Shown here: in pieces, positions 40,992 to 52,198 of the stretch
How positions within the stretch are numbered: position 1 is the first letter of the stretch
How the letters are laid out: each line of letters begins with the position of its first letter
Source of the DNA: Fomitopsis serialis
Lineage: Eukaryota > Basidiomycota > Agaricomycetes > Polyporales > Fomitopsidaceae
Length of the DNA stretch: 64,000 nt
Direction: 5' to 3'
Assembly: GCF_022376445.1 (NCBI RefSeq)
Contig: NW_025955077.1
Coordinates: forward strand, 1 to 64,000
Position numbers and translations under genes: made by a program
The notes under the pieces: generated by a model
What the model was told of the DNA's origin: nothing
Databases searched by the model: none
The model's input: the letters and a program-made list of their open reading frames with translations, nothing else

Positions 40992-43079
40992 ATGTATACG
41001 CCTCGTGCCGTAAGCAAAGATCGCTTGAGCTCAATTTGTTGTTTAACTCACATCTTCCTTGCATCCTCCCTTCTCTCCTCAGGGTTTTCTGATCGTGCTA
41101 TTGACATAAAAAAGTGGCACTATATTGCCAAAGATGGGCAGAAACAGTTCGTGATCTCTGAGTATTCCGTTGTTACCGCTCAAAGTCGCTCAGAGAATCG
41201 CAAGCCCGACATCCCGCTCAAAAGCAGTCAGTAAAAATATTACCCTTTCCGCATTTCATCACTGACAACATCTGTGAACAGAACTGAAGAAGGACCCCGG
41301 GATACCTCGTCTCCCAAGTATAAGGCTTCGCAATGCAGAGAAGGAAAAGGCACACCCTGTGAGCAAGGTCCATTCATCCACCAGCCCGTTAATTGACACA
41401 ATCCTGCAGCATCCCATTCCTCTCCGCAGAACGGACGGAGATGCAGAAATGGCGACGGAGCCAACTCTTTCTTCCCTCGCGGCTATGGCGGAAGCTGCCA
41501 CCCCATCGAACGACCAGGCGTTCAGCGACCCGTCCTCCTCTACGAGTGGCGCGACGAAGACAAAGGAGCAAATTCGCAAGCATTATATTCGAGCACTGCA
41601 CAAAGTCATCGACGAGGCTGACATCATCGTCATGGTACTCGACGCGCGCGACCCGGAGGGATGCAGGAGTCGGTTGGTAGAGGAGGAAGTGCGTCGGCGA
41701 GAAAGCGAAGGCAAACGGTTGGTCTTTGTATTGAACAAGATCGGTGAGGCGCCTCCTTCCTTGATACCCTGCTTGTTGTAACACACCACCTTAGATCTTG
41801 TTCCGCGCGACAACGCGCAGGCTTGGCTGCGCTACCTCCGCCACTCAACACCCACCCTTCCCTTCAAATCCGCGTCAAATAACCAGCGTTCACGGCTCTC
41901 CTCACCCACCGCCCCTGCTCTCGTGCGCTTGCTCAAGGCGTACAAGCCTAGCTCCGCTCAGACTGTCACCGTCGGCGTCGTAGGCTACCCGAATGTCGGC
42001 AAGAGTAGCTTGATCAACACTTTGAAGCGAGCGAAGGTCTGCGCGGTCGCTGCACAGCCTGGTCACACAAAGGAGCTGCAGACCATCCAGCTTGAGCGAG
42101 GCCTGAAAGTTATCGACTCGCCCGGTGTCGTGTTCGACGAGGATGATTTCGACGACGGTAAGGGCAAGTCGAGGAGTAACATCTTGCTCCGAAACGTCGT
42201 CAAGGTGGAAGACATCGACGACCCGATCGCTCTCGGTAAGACATACTATCTCTGTATCGTGGAGTGGAAATCTAACAGCATATCCCTCTCAGTGGAGGAG
42301 ATATTGAGTCGGACTGACACAGAAATGCTCAAGAAGATATACAACCTCCCCGAGATCGCCCCCACACTACAATTCCTCACCATGCTCGCACTTACAACAG
42401 GCCGCCTGCTCAAAGGCGGGACGCCCGACATCCTCTCCGCCGCGCGCATAGTCCTCAACGACTGGAACCACCAAAAGATCCCCTACTACTCGGTCCCGCC
42501 CGACGTCCACCCCTCGCTCATCCCCTCAACAGTCGTGGAAGGCGGCGAACGCACCGTCGCCCCGGGTGCAGAGAGCGTCGGACAGGCGCAGATCGTCACC
42601 TCCTTCGCACAGCCGTTCGCGCTCGCCGGACTCTTCGGCGCGGCGGACGCGGGCGCATTCGGCGGCGACCCGGGGCCGGACGCGATGGAGCTCGAGCCGG
42701 AGGAGGAGGTCGTCGACGAGATGGACGAGGACGGGAAGGAGATGGAGTCGGACGACCTCGCGCCTGCAATCCCCCGGAAACGCTCTCGTCGCCGTCGCCC
42801 GTCTCGACCGCCACGCAGCCGTACGCGGCGGGCGATCGCCAGCCGAAGCGGCTGAGGAAGTCGCATGACGTCCCGTCGTATGATGCACCGGTGGCGGAGC
42901 ATGCCCGGCGGTCGATGGCGAGCGCGAACCCGCTGAGCAGGCGGGTGTTGAAGAAGGAGGCGAAGAAGGCGCGGAGGACGGCGACGAGGGTGATGGTCGC
43001 GGAGAGGAAAGCCGTCCTCGCGGGCGGCATGGATATCGATGATGAGAGCAATCTGTCTGCTACGTTCATGGTCTCTTGA
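40992..43079 (+). CDS. Nucleostemin-type nucleolar GTPase (GNL3/Grn1/Nug1 family)
   Basis: The circularly permuted GTPase order is visible. VIDEADIIVMVLDARDPEGC (DARxP) comes first, then LVFVLNKI|D (G4, split by an intron at about 41743-41794), GYPNVGKSSLINTLKRAKV (G1), CAVAAQPGHTKELQ (G2) and VIDSPGVVFDEDDF (G3). VEEILSRTDTEMLKKIYNLP and GTPDILSAARIVLNDWNHQK follow after an intron with GTAAGA-CTCTCAG ends. The family assists 60S ribosome biogenesis in the nucleolus. LKKDPGIPRLP near the N-terminus is the family's KDPGIP motif, but the usual basic leader before it is not recognisable, so the start at 40992 is doubtful. The conserved C-terminal end (NPLSRRVLKKEAKKARR) is in a different frame from the acidic linker, the switch lying at the CCCCC run 42771-42775. 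An indel or an unrecognised intron must be involved. Confidence 0.8.
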
Positions 43080-43321
43080 GTGTTTTATGTGCGTGAGTTT
43101 GGTGTGTCCGACGGTGCATCACTGATGAGTTAGATCATGCTAGGAACTGTGTAGCCTTTCTATAACATGTCCACAGGCTTTGACCCCTTCCAATCGCGAC
43201 CCTCTAGCTGCTGCTCGCAAATATCATAAGGGTTTTACGCAGCTTACCGACAAGCTGATCGTTCAGATGGGATAGGACCGCGCAACAACATATCCATCTC
43301 GCAGGTGCGTTGATATTCTGT

Positions 43322-43925
43322 TCAGATCTTCTTCTCCTGCACGTACTGCCGGGTGACCTCCAACGTACGGCGCATCGTGTCGACCACGAGTTTGTCCCTC
43401 TCTTTCCGCTGCTCATCCGAGGCCGGGCCACTCCCCCACGGCCCGCCCTGCCCAAACGTGAAGGTGAAGGTGAGCATCAGCTCGCCCTCAGGCGTCTCCG
43501 TGATCGTGTTCGTGATAACCCCGAGCTTGTCGCCCGTCGCCGGGTCCAGCATCGTGAAGACGACCTGCGGTGCACGTCAGTCGACCACTGCCGTTGCCAT
43601 ACATAGTGGGTTTGGAGGGGGGGAGACGGCGCGGAGACGTACGTTGCCGCTCGGGAAGTACTCGACGCGCTCGTGGACAGGGCCGGGCTTGCCCTTGAGG
43701 ACGACCTCGCGCAGGAGGCCGTCGGGGTGCTCCTCCAGCACTGCGCAGCTGGTGATCATGGGCACGAACGCCCTGGGGACACTGTGAGCGCGTGTATGCG
43801 GTGGCTCGGGGTACGCACAGGGGGTCGCGGGCCTTCGTCTTGAGCCCTGCGAAGAGCTGCTCGGTGGTGAGGCGCAGAGGCGCATCGGGCGGGTTGACTG
43901 GTAATGTGTATCCTGAGAAGGACAT
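43322..43925 (-). CDS. DUF1857/AtaL-like protein, copy 2
   Basis: ATG 43925 (MSFSGYTLPVNPPDAPLRLT) aligns with the starts of copies 1 and 3; an in-frame ATG at 43952 would add nine residues. Introns GTGCGT-TCCCCAG and GTACGT-ACCGCAG separate exons coding TEQLFAGLKTKARDP, FVPMITSCAVLEEHPDGLLR with GPVHERVEYFPSGN, and VVFTMLDPATGDKLGVITNT to the end at 43322 (RRTLEVTRQYVQEKKI). The length is typical for the family. An additional intron in the 5' leader (GTAAGT to CCTCCAG, about 43954-43981) is likely. A small soluble SRPBCC-fold protein is expected. Substrate unknown. Confidence 0.85.
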
Positions 43926-44414
43926 CTTTCCATGGTCGACGGTGATGGTCATCTGGAGGCTACTGGGCGAGCGGACTTACTTCCGATGGTAGGCTGAAAG
44001 TTGGGTGTCTGCGGATGGGCTTGTGCTTGAGGCGTCTGCGCTGAGTGGACTTATGTGCGTACAAGTTCAGTGTCGGCAGCCGCTTTTCTTGGTCTGGCGC
44101 ATCATGCGGGGAAATCAATTGTCAACCACGACGACGCGTCAGCAGTACCTGCGAACGGCACGAGGGCTGTGTCCTGTTACCAACATCCGCAGCCCCATTA
44201 ATTATGACCATCTGCTGTAATACACTTCTGCGCCTTGATGTTTCCCGATGTCGGGGAACCTAGTGTTATGTCCGACAGGGAGAGACTGAGGGATCGGCTG
44301 AGGCCGTCGCGAGCTTTGCGCCGCGACAGTATGCCGCCCTTGTCCGTGACTGCAAATGATGTGCAGAACAACGTACATGACGGGATGACGAGCGTGTTCT
44401 CCAAGGATACCGTA

Positions 44415-45012
44415 CTAAATTTGCTTACTCCTGACGAGATCTCTGATGACCGCGAGCGTACGCTCGATGGTATCGAGGCCAAGCTTCTCCCTCTCCCTCT
44501 CCTCCTTCTCCGCCGCAGGTCCTTCGTCGAGCGGACCATTCGAGCCCCACGCGAAGGCGAAGGTCAGGAGGAGGTCGCCGTCGGGCAGAGTACTGATGAG
44601 ATTGGTGATGTGCGCGAGCTGTTCGCCTGTCTTGGGATGGATCATCGTGAACGTCACCTGGCGCATGCTTGACTTCAGCGTGGTGCAGAGAAGACGAGGC
44701 AGGGAGCAGAAACACCTGTTCTGGAGGGAAGTATTCAATCTTCTCGCGCACAGGCTCTGGTTTATTCTTGAATTGGACCTCGCGCAGAAGACCTGTCGCA
44801 TGCTCGTTGAGGACATCACATCGGTCGATGACAGTCACGAAACGGCTAAGCAACCGTCAGCCCTTCGTGCATGGGGTCACAGCTGTACTTGCCCGGCATA
44901 CAGACATTGGGTCGCGCGCCTTGACTTTCAAGCCCTCGTACACTTGCTCCTTTGTGAGTCGAAGGGGATCATCCGGGGTATTCACCGGACGCGTCACGGC
45001 AACGAAGCGCAT
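44415..45012 (-). CDS. DUF1857/AtaL-like protein, copy 3
   Basis: ATG 45012 gives MRFVAVTRPVNTPDDPLRLT and KEQVYEGLKVKARDP. Exon 2 has FVTVIDRCDVLNEHATGLLR and VREKIEYFPPEQ. Exon 3 has VTFTMIHPKTGEQLAHITNL and ends RTLAVIRDLVRSKQI at 44415. The intron positions match copy 2 exactly, so the genes arose by duplication after the introns were in place. Copies 2 and 3 are both intact by eye and lie about 500 bp apart in the same orientation. Confidence 0.85.
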
Positions 45013-45064
45013 TATATCAAAGTGGCCAGCTGTGAGTGCTTTTGGCTGACTTCAAGTCGACCGC

Positions 45065-45813
45065 CGTAAGCTCCTCTTATGCAGGCTGGTTGACAGGGAC
45101 TCGGAGGAGGTCGTCACATATGGGGCCGGGTTGCGTCATCACAGAGAGCTGTGGATTCAAACCGCATTAGGGTTCATTAGCTCGTCCGGGCCGAGACCGC
45201 GGTCGTCCATCTGCCAGTGAGCAGTCCCACGGGATAAAGGGACATTGTCATCTCAGGTCTGGACGGGCTTGGCGCGCAATACTTTCCTGATATGGTAATA
45301 CACTTGCCGCTTCTGTCATACCCGTGACGTTCGCTCGTCTTCACGTCTTCCGCTCCGAAACTTCTGCGAATCTGCCGATGTTCGTTTTTGGTCGCTCTCG
45401 CGCGAGTATATATAGGGGGCTGCGCTGCCTGTCCCCGTGTCAGATTGGCTCTCTCCTCCCCCTCTCTCAGCGCGCCTCAAGTTTTGACACGGACGAGCAA
45501 CAACCGACTCGCCAGTGCAATCATATTTGAGTCGCTTGTCGGGGAACGAATTGTACGCATTGCGGGTGATTCAACATGTTCAAAATTGGATCCAGCCGAC
45601 CTAACCATTGATCTTCTGGGCCAGCGCATACAGCCAGCCAGCAATTCAAACTCCAAGGGCTCAACGTGGTCACAGTCTCCTGCGCGGGAAGAGCTGTGGT
45701 ACTCGGACCTCTCATAAGCTTGCACGACCTTTCTCCTACGACTGGTGACCGACGCAGAGGTCTCATTGCCGCACACCGAGGTTCTTAAGTCACACTGATC
45801 ATCGCGTTACAGG
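45065..45813 (+). repeat. LTR-like or promoter-like repeat, copy A
   Basis: Shares long blocks with 51224-51870, including ACTTTCCTGATATGGTAATA, CGCTCTCGCGCG, TATATAGGGGGCTG and GAGTCGCTTGTCGGGGAA. Both end at GTTACAGG/TTTACAGG. The TATA box at about 45410 followed by a pyrimidine-rich leader, and the gag remnant starting right after it, suggest a retroelement LTR, but the outer boundary was not defined. Confidence 0.6.
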
Positions 45814-46925
45814 ACGGCTCTTGATTGAGAGACACTGCAAGGTCGCACGACAATTGAATCCACCTGCCACACCCCTCCAGCATGTTTCGAGGCAGTTCAT
45901 CCCACCACCGTCGTCGGAGGATGCCCCAGAGTTCACCGGCAAGCGCTTGGACGACTTCCTCTTCATGTTCGAGATCCTCGCCGACGCCGCAGCCATGACG
46001 GGAGAGCAGAAGTGCAAGGGCGTGCTACTGTACTGCTCTAAGAAGGTGCGTGACGTGTTGCGATGCGATAAGGCCTTCAAGGGCAGCGACTGGGCGAAAG
46101 CAAAGGAGAGGCTCACCTTCTACTACCCGAGAGCGACTTTAGGACCCGAAGCTCTGCCAGGAAGCTGCGCGAGTACGTTGAGGAGTATCGGAAGCAGCGC
46201 AAGATACGCGACCTGGAAGACTTCAGGAAGTATATGCTGGGGTTCGTGGTTCGGGCTGGTGACTTGGTAGAGCAGAACAGGATGACCGAAGCTGAGCACG
46301 ACCTACTCTTCTACCAAGGGCTGACGACCGCGATCAGACAGGCGATCAAGCCTGACTCGTCAGAGAGAAGGGCAAGGCTTTGACGTGCTGCGACCCAGCA
46401 GGATTCGATCAAGTCGCTGACGCGGTGCGACAGCATCTTAGTGTGGATAACGTCGACTATTTCTCTGACTCGGACGACGACTCGGAATCCGACAGCGGTG
46501 GCGGGGACAGAGCACAGACCGATGTGCTATTGAAAGCGATGACCAATTTCACGGACTTCCTCGAGAAAGTCACACTGCTCTTACCGCAAGGCACAACATC
46601 GGCGCCCCAACAAACGACGGCCGGCTCGGCAATGAGTGCTACGACGCGCGTAGAGCAATTGGGACAGTACGCGCGGTCGTGCTACATGTGCGGGAAGGAG
46701 GAGGGTAAGGACCTTGACCACAGGCTGGGAATGGGATACTGCCACCATACGACGAAGTGGTTGGCGGATGGTACATTGGTATACAGTCCGCAGGGAAGAC
46801 TGACCTTTGCAGATGGTACGGAGCTGCCAAATGGGCGCAGCAACCCTGGCGGGATCGCCGCGATACTTCAGCAGCAAATTGAACAGCACAACTCGCGACT
46901 CGCCGGAGAGCGTGTCGCGTAACTC
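45814..46925 (+). pseudogene. Decayed Gypsy-type gag
   Basis: Frame one encodes ERHCKVARQLNPPATPLQHV and EFTGKRLDDFLFMFEILADA, with DVLRCDKAFKGSDWAKAKER. At about 46130 the sense continues one frame over (REYVEEYRKQRKIRDLEDFR, then FYQGLTTAIRQAIKPDSSER). At about 46380 it shifts again to DPAGFDQVADAVRQHL. The end holds a degenerate knuckle (CYMCGKEEGKDLDH, later YCHH). Two frame breaks and no pol or 3' LTR mark it as a remnant. The capsid-like helices resemble those of the intact gag-like gene at 14.8-16.0 kb only in general form. Confidence 0.7.
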
Positions 46926-48216
46926 GGTCGGGCTACTGCCAGAAGTCTCTGGTGAGCGGTGATGTATGACATGTTTCGTCGGCAGACGTTAATTCGTCTC
47001 TGGTCATTAGATCGCCAATGATGAAGGGTATATCAAGCAACTCAAAACATCCGCCCAACTGGCACAACGACGTCGCACTGCCTCCATTTCCACTCTTCTA
47101 TCCATTCTATCACTCTTTCAAGTTTCGTGCTGCTTTAACGTCTCAATCCCATCTAAATCTTGCCTCGCTGTACATCCGACTCTACCGGCGTGCCTGCGAC
47201 GAACCTGAAGGTGGCGGCAGCGATCATCCGTAGGGCGAGAGAGGCGCTGTTGAGCTCGAGAGCCGCACCTGTCGGGGGCCCAGGTCGCGAACGTAAATAG
47301 CGCTCGCTCGCAGACGTCGCCCTCGCGCCGAGACACAGATCGCCTGCTTCCGCCGGAGGGAGAGTCAAGGGACGTCCGTCACCCGGGAGGGTGTTCATTA
47401 CCATCTCTGCGATGTGTATCTTGTTCGGTAGCATGCCTGCCATTCTGTCTATGTGCGCTGAGTGGCTTCTTTCGTTCACTGGTCACTGGATTGACCTGGA
47501 GTGTTCTGTCTGCGTGTCATGTTTGCTGCCTGAAGAATTGTATCGCTTTTGCGCTTGTCGTCGCCCGATCATTGCCGACTCGAGTTTCCTCCACTCTGCA
47601 AATGCCTTGAAGTTTCGACACCGACCAGCGACGAGAAGCCCGTAAGGAAGGAGACGATTTTCCGAGGTGAAAAGGTAAGTATTGAGATAGCCTAGTCGCC
47701 CGTACATTGCACACTGCGGCTGCCTAACATCTGATCATGACCTGTAGGCTGATTGACGTTCGCTGGCAGCCTATACACAGAGCCTGAGGAAAGCGCCGCT
47801 TGTTCGATTTCCTGAACTCGCCGAGTACCATGAAACCGCTATTCAGGTACATCCACGACACTGGCCGCTTCGCGGCCGCATATGGAGACTTGGAGTCGAA
47901 CGAGGCTGCGAGGGATGGCAAGGGGAAGGCGGAGTGACGCAGGGCGGCAGACGACGCACAGAGCTGACTAGTTGTTAGTCTACGTTGCAGACCATAAACG
48001 TTCAACGGCCGCGAGCCTGGCTGTTCGTCGGAATGCATAGGCGTTATTGATATCTAGATAGGTCCACTGGGGCTTTCTAGGCAGCGCCAAAGTTGCTAGT
48101 CCCTTTAATATTATCACTGAGGCCTGAGGCGGAGCGTCGAGTCTCCTCCTGGCCATTGTCGCGTAGCTCGCCATCCGCCGAGCTCCAGGCAGGTATAGAA
48201 AGTAAGTAAAGTAGTA
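46926..48216. other. Interval between gag remnant and DUF6533 copy A
   Basis: A minus-strand frame at 47153-47479 (KIHIAEMVMNTLPGDGRPL) has no recognised family. From about 47570 the sequence is homologous to 51885 onward: minus-strand peptides YGRLGYLNTYLF...GLLVAGR and YERPGYLNPYLL...GLLRVVA correspond. This marks the left edge of the tandem duplication. Confidence 0.5.
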
Positions 48217-50018
48217 CTAGTAGTTGAGTCGAATAGAATGTGCCGTTAGGCCCGCTTGAGTCAGAGACAACCTCCGGATCTTTCGGTGGCGGCGAGTCTT
48301 CAGGCTCGTCGACACGCGACTCTCCTGTGTGTCCTCCAGCGAGGGCTTGTCGTCCCAGCTCGACCACGCCTCGGGCTCACGAACGTCTATCAGCGTCGCG
48401 AGAACAGCGCGGAAGCCCGCCGTCGTCCGTCGATCCGCCCATATCCCGGTGACCCTATTGAACCGCAAGGTGCCAAGAGTCGAATGTGCTTCGGGCGCGT
48501 CGCGCTGGACGAACGATGGGAGTGTGTCCCGGTAACCGCGGAGCCGATGTGCTGAAGGTTCATCAGGAAGCGGGAGATGAGGATGGAGGGGAACCTATCA
48601 AATGGGTGTCAGCGGAAGTGCGTGTGCGGTGCTGTACAACGGGAAATGGGGCATCGTACATCGTGATGAACTCTGAGATGACTCCCAGAAAAGGCTACGT
48701 AGCGAAGAGGTCAGTAAGAGCGCGGGAACGGAACCGGGAAGGATCGCTTACCCCTTCTGATAGTGATAGCGCCATGTGTATGGCGTTCAGCGAGGCGAGC
48801 AACCTGTGGTGCTGATTCAGGAAGACATCTTCGACACAACACAATCACGAACAAGAAATACACGGTCCCTTGATAGACGTGTTAATTCGCGAATGACTGG
48901 ATGCCAAAGAAAGCAGACGTACCATCCTTAAGAAGTAGCATGACCAGCGCTGCGGTCGTTCTGGCTTTTCTTGCAGATCTGAGGATTGGCCATGTTTTCA
49001 TGCAAGTGACGACAATTACGATGAGGTCGGCGACCATTGGGAAGACACGAGACATTATTATCACTGGGTTGAATCAAAACCAACGCAAATAGTGACAGAC
49101 TTGAGGTACATACTTCTACGGAGATAAGGTGGTCTTAGATGAGATTAGTCGCCAGGCAAGTAACACTCACTGGTTCCAACCACGGTCGGATATGCTGTTG
49201 TTGTAATCACACTCGGGATAAGGGCCCACCCACGTAACGTAGTCGTGGGTCGACTGAGACATGTTGTACTGTCCAAACATTCAGCAACGTCCCAACGAGG
49301 TTGTCAGAATATTGATATCTCACAATGCCTGTGATAGCAGGAGCGAGCCCGAAGATGAAAACAACGACGGCGATCAGAGCCTTTTGACCGCCAATTGCGT
49401 AGACTCGCATTGCGGCGAATGCTAGCATGTGGGAATCAGTCAAGGGACGAACATCAATAGTGTGACGAAGCGGGCTTACCTGCTGTCAAAATGTAGAGCA
49501 TCAGTTGTAGGACATCATAAAGTACAGTCATGGCTTCGCAGCTATGTAGTCGGTGCTGCGTTAATCTGTAGAGCGCATCACTACAAGGACGATCACGCAC
49601 CCCTGCAATGCATCAGGTGACTCTGTAGAAATGCATGCACGATTGAGCTTACCATACTCGTATCCCAAGAGAATACGTAGATCAGGTTTTCCGCCCCGAA
49701 CAAGAGGAGTGTATAGCGATTGAGCAGGAACAGCAGTACGCCCCCCGAAAATTTGCGGGCAAGTAACAGTTGTGTCTCTTGTGATATTGTCATAATATGT
49801 TCGTATACAATGAGTGCTATGCATAATATCTCAGCGTGGTTTTGAGCGACGAAGGCGACAACGATGAGACAATACCTGTTATCGACAATTGGCAGTAGTT
49901 ATTAAGATATCTGTGGAAAGGTCAGACGTTCATCGAGTGTCCCGCAACTTGAACAGACGAATCGTGCGCACGTCGCCTGTAGGAACGCAATTTCCTGAGC
50001 TTGAGTATCCGTAGACAT
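48217..50018 (-). CDS. DUF6533-type seven-helix membrane protein, copy A
   Basis: ATG 50018 starts MSTDTQAQEIAFLQAT. After an intron comes YLNNYCQLSIT, joined across a 59-bp intron (GTATTG to GCATAG) to ALIVYEHIMTISQETQLLLA and RKFSGGVLLFLLNRYTLLLF. Later exons have LQLMLYILT, MRVYAIGGQKALIAVVVFIF and GLAPAITGIVRYQY. They continue with the loop YVTWVGPYPECDYNNSISD, then DLIVIVVTCMKTWPILRSAR, ALVMLLLKDG, VYFLLLASLNAIHMAL and SRFLMNLQHIG. This series of YEH, LFLLNRY, LLLKDG and SRFLxNLQ motifs defines the family in agaricomycetes. The proteins are plasma-membrane-like with unknown function. After HIGSA the tail is one base out of frame with copy B (near 48528-48532), shortening or altering the cytoplasmic end. 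Confidence 0.75.
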
Positions 50019-51223
50019 GGCGGGGGAGTTCGACGTTGATCAATTGAGGGCGAAACGAACTAGCGGCGAGGTCTTATCTTCTACACTAACATTGGAGTGC
50101 TTTGGCCTGGATTTTGGAATTTGACACCGACTGGCAGCGGGGAGCCAACCGTGACTTTGGCGGAATTCAATAGGCGGTGCAGCGGCGTGTTCAAATCCGG
50201 AAATTGACTTCAAAACACTCCAGCCAGCGGCTACAACACTCCGCTGGTTGCACGGAAGCGAAGACTCCCGTCAGACAAGAATTTCCGGAGTGCGCGGAGG
50301 GTAACAGAGTTGTCTAGAGTCTGCCCAGGGAGACTAAGAGTCCCCTGAGCCATCGCCACTAGCACTCAGCCACACGGTACCTTGTCCGAAGCGTCACTGA
50401 ACTAGATCAGAATTCTCGCATACCTTCTTGATTGCTGCTCATGATGCGACACTATCAATCTGCCACCACAAGACGTTGACGTGAATGCGAGCGCTCATAC
50501 CTCCATAGATACCTATGAACGTCTCTTCGGCGTTGACATCGCACTGGCAGTGGGGCTGTGAGTGTTGCACCGTGACAGGAGAATGCGCTCAGTACTGCGG
50601 TAGGTAGACGGCTAGCGCAAATCTGGAGTTGACACCAGTGAGGAAGTAATGTGATACGAAGAGGATGCAACAAGGTACTGACATGTTGAGTTTTCAATCA
50701 TCAAATGACGTTCATACCCATTGGTACGGGCGCCCAGCGGCCAGCCACTGGCTGCTATGCAAGAGAGCGTCTTCCAAAGAGATATGCACTAAGTTATTGA
50801 AGTCAATCGATGTGCAAAGGTCACAAAAGACTCTGACGCGCCTCGTCATGACGTTCGTCACCGTCGAGACCGCTTGGAACCCCATCTCCATCTAAGCAAC
50901 GTGCAAGCCCCAAAGTACGGAAACATCAGTTTAGACCGTCAGTCTTTGGAAGCTGAAAGATGACAGGAAGTGCATCAGCACTAGTTCAAACATAAGCTAC
51001 AGCGATGCTCACCCGAACTACCTTCCGGGCCATATCGTGACGTGCACGCCGAGCTCTGAGATCTGATGAGTCCGCCTGCAATCCTGTTATCTAAACCTAT
51101 CCACTGTTAGCCACTGTATGTTTCAAACGAAAGGGAAGGATCTGATTTGTGAGCAATTTGTGAGTGATGAGAACTTCAAGTTGGAAGCGACCTTAGGCTT
51201 CATTCAGGTCGTGCGGAACGTGG
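50019..51223. other. Upstream region of copy A, duplicated at 53985-54900
   Basis: Blocks such as TTCTTGATTGCTGCTCRTGATG, CATACCTCC[AG]TAGATACCTATGA and CTACCTTCCGGGCCATATCGTGA recur in the same order about 3.9 kb further on. They may include remnants of another gene, but no coherent frame survives in both copies. Confidence 0.5.
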
Positions 51224-51870
51224 CCATAAGTTCCTCTCATGCAGGCTGTCTGAACTTGGGAAGTGCGACCGCCGACTCAGACTCCGAGTCATGGTAGAGA
51301 CCGCGATCGCCCATCTGAGCAAACTGGCGGGAATAAAGGGACGTTGTCATCTCAGATCTGGGCGATCTTGACGTGATATACTTTCCTGATATGGTAATAC
51401 ACTTGCCGTTTCTGTCATGCCCATAATGTTCGCTCGTCTTCAAGCTTCACGTCTTCCACTCGAAAACTTCTGCGAACCTGCACGTTCCGTCGATGTTCGT
51501 TCTCGGTCGCTCTCGCGCGCGGGCATATATAGGGGGCTGCAAGTCACAGTTTTGCCAAGGACGAATCACCAGTGCACTCATATTTGAGTCGCTTGTCGGG
51601 GAAATAAATTGTACGCGTTGTGCGTAACTTAACACGTTCAAGATTGAATCCACCCGGCCTAACCATCATGATCAATCTTCTGACCAGCGCAAATAGCCAG
51701 CCAGCAACTCAAAGGGCTACTGTATTCGACAGCCGCCTGCGCGTGGGGAGTTGTGGTACTCGGATCAGTTCTCAAAGGCCTGCAAAATATTTCTGCTACC
51801 TATGACCGACGCGGGGTTTTCATTGCCGCACACAGAGTTTCTTGAGTCACGCTGATGATTGCTTTACAGG
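51224..51870 (+). repeat. LTR-like or promoter-like repeat, copy B
   Basis: Homologous to 45065-45813 with about the same end point (TTTACAGG). Here no gag follows. Instead the sequence passes directly into the region equivalent to 47570. Confidence 0.6.
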
Positions 51871-52198
51871 AAGTATCACCGACTCGGGTTTCCTCCGCTC
51901 TGTGGACCTCTTGAACTTTCGATACCGATCAGCGACGACTCGTAGAAGCCCGCGAGGAAAGAGACAATACAACGCCGAGCTGAGAAGGTAAGGATTGAGA
52001 TAGCCCGGTCGCTCATATTGCTCACTCCAGGCTGCATTCGACGGAAAGGCAAACTTCCCCAATACTTCAAAGTTGTCCGATCTATGCGCAGGGCTTGAAG
52101 AAAGCGCCGCTTAAGAAGCACATAGTAATATGAATAACACCGATACATCCCGACAAATACCCAGGCTTTGAAAGTCTGCAACGGAGACTAACGAACGG

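Noticed and set aside
42486..42902. Minus-strand frames opposite the GTPase C-terminus
   Set aside because: Shadows of GC-rich acidic coding sequence; the sense strand has family motifs.
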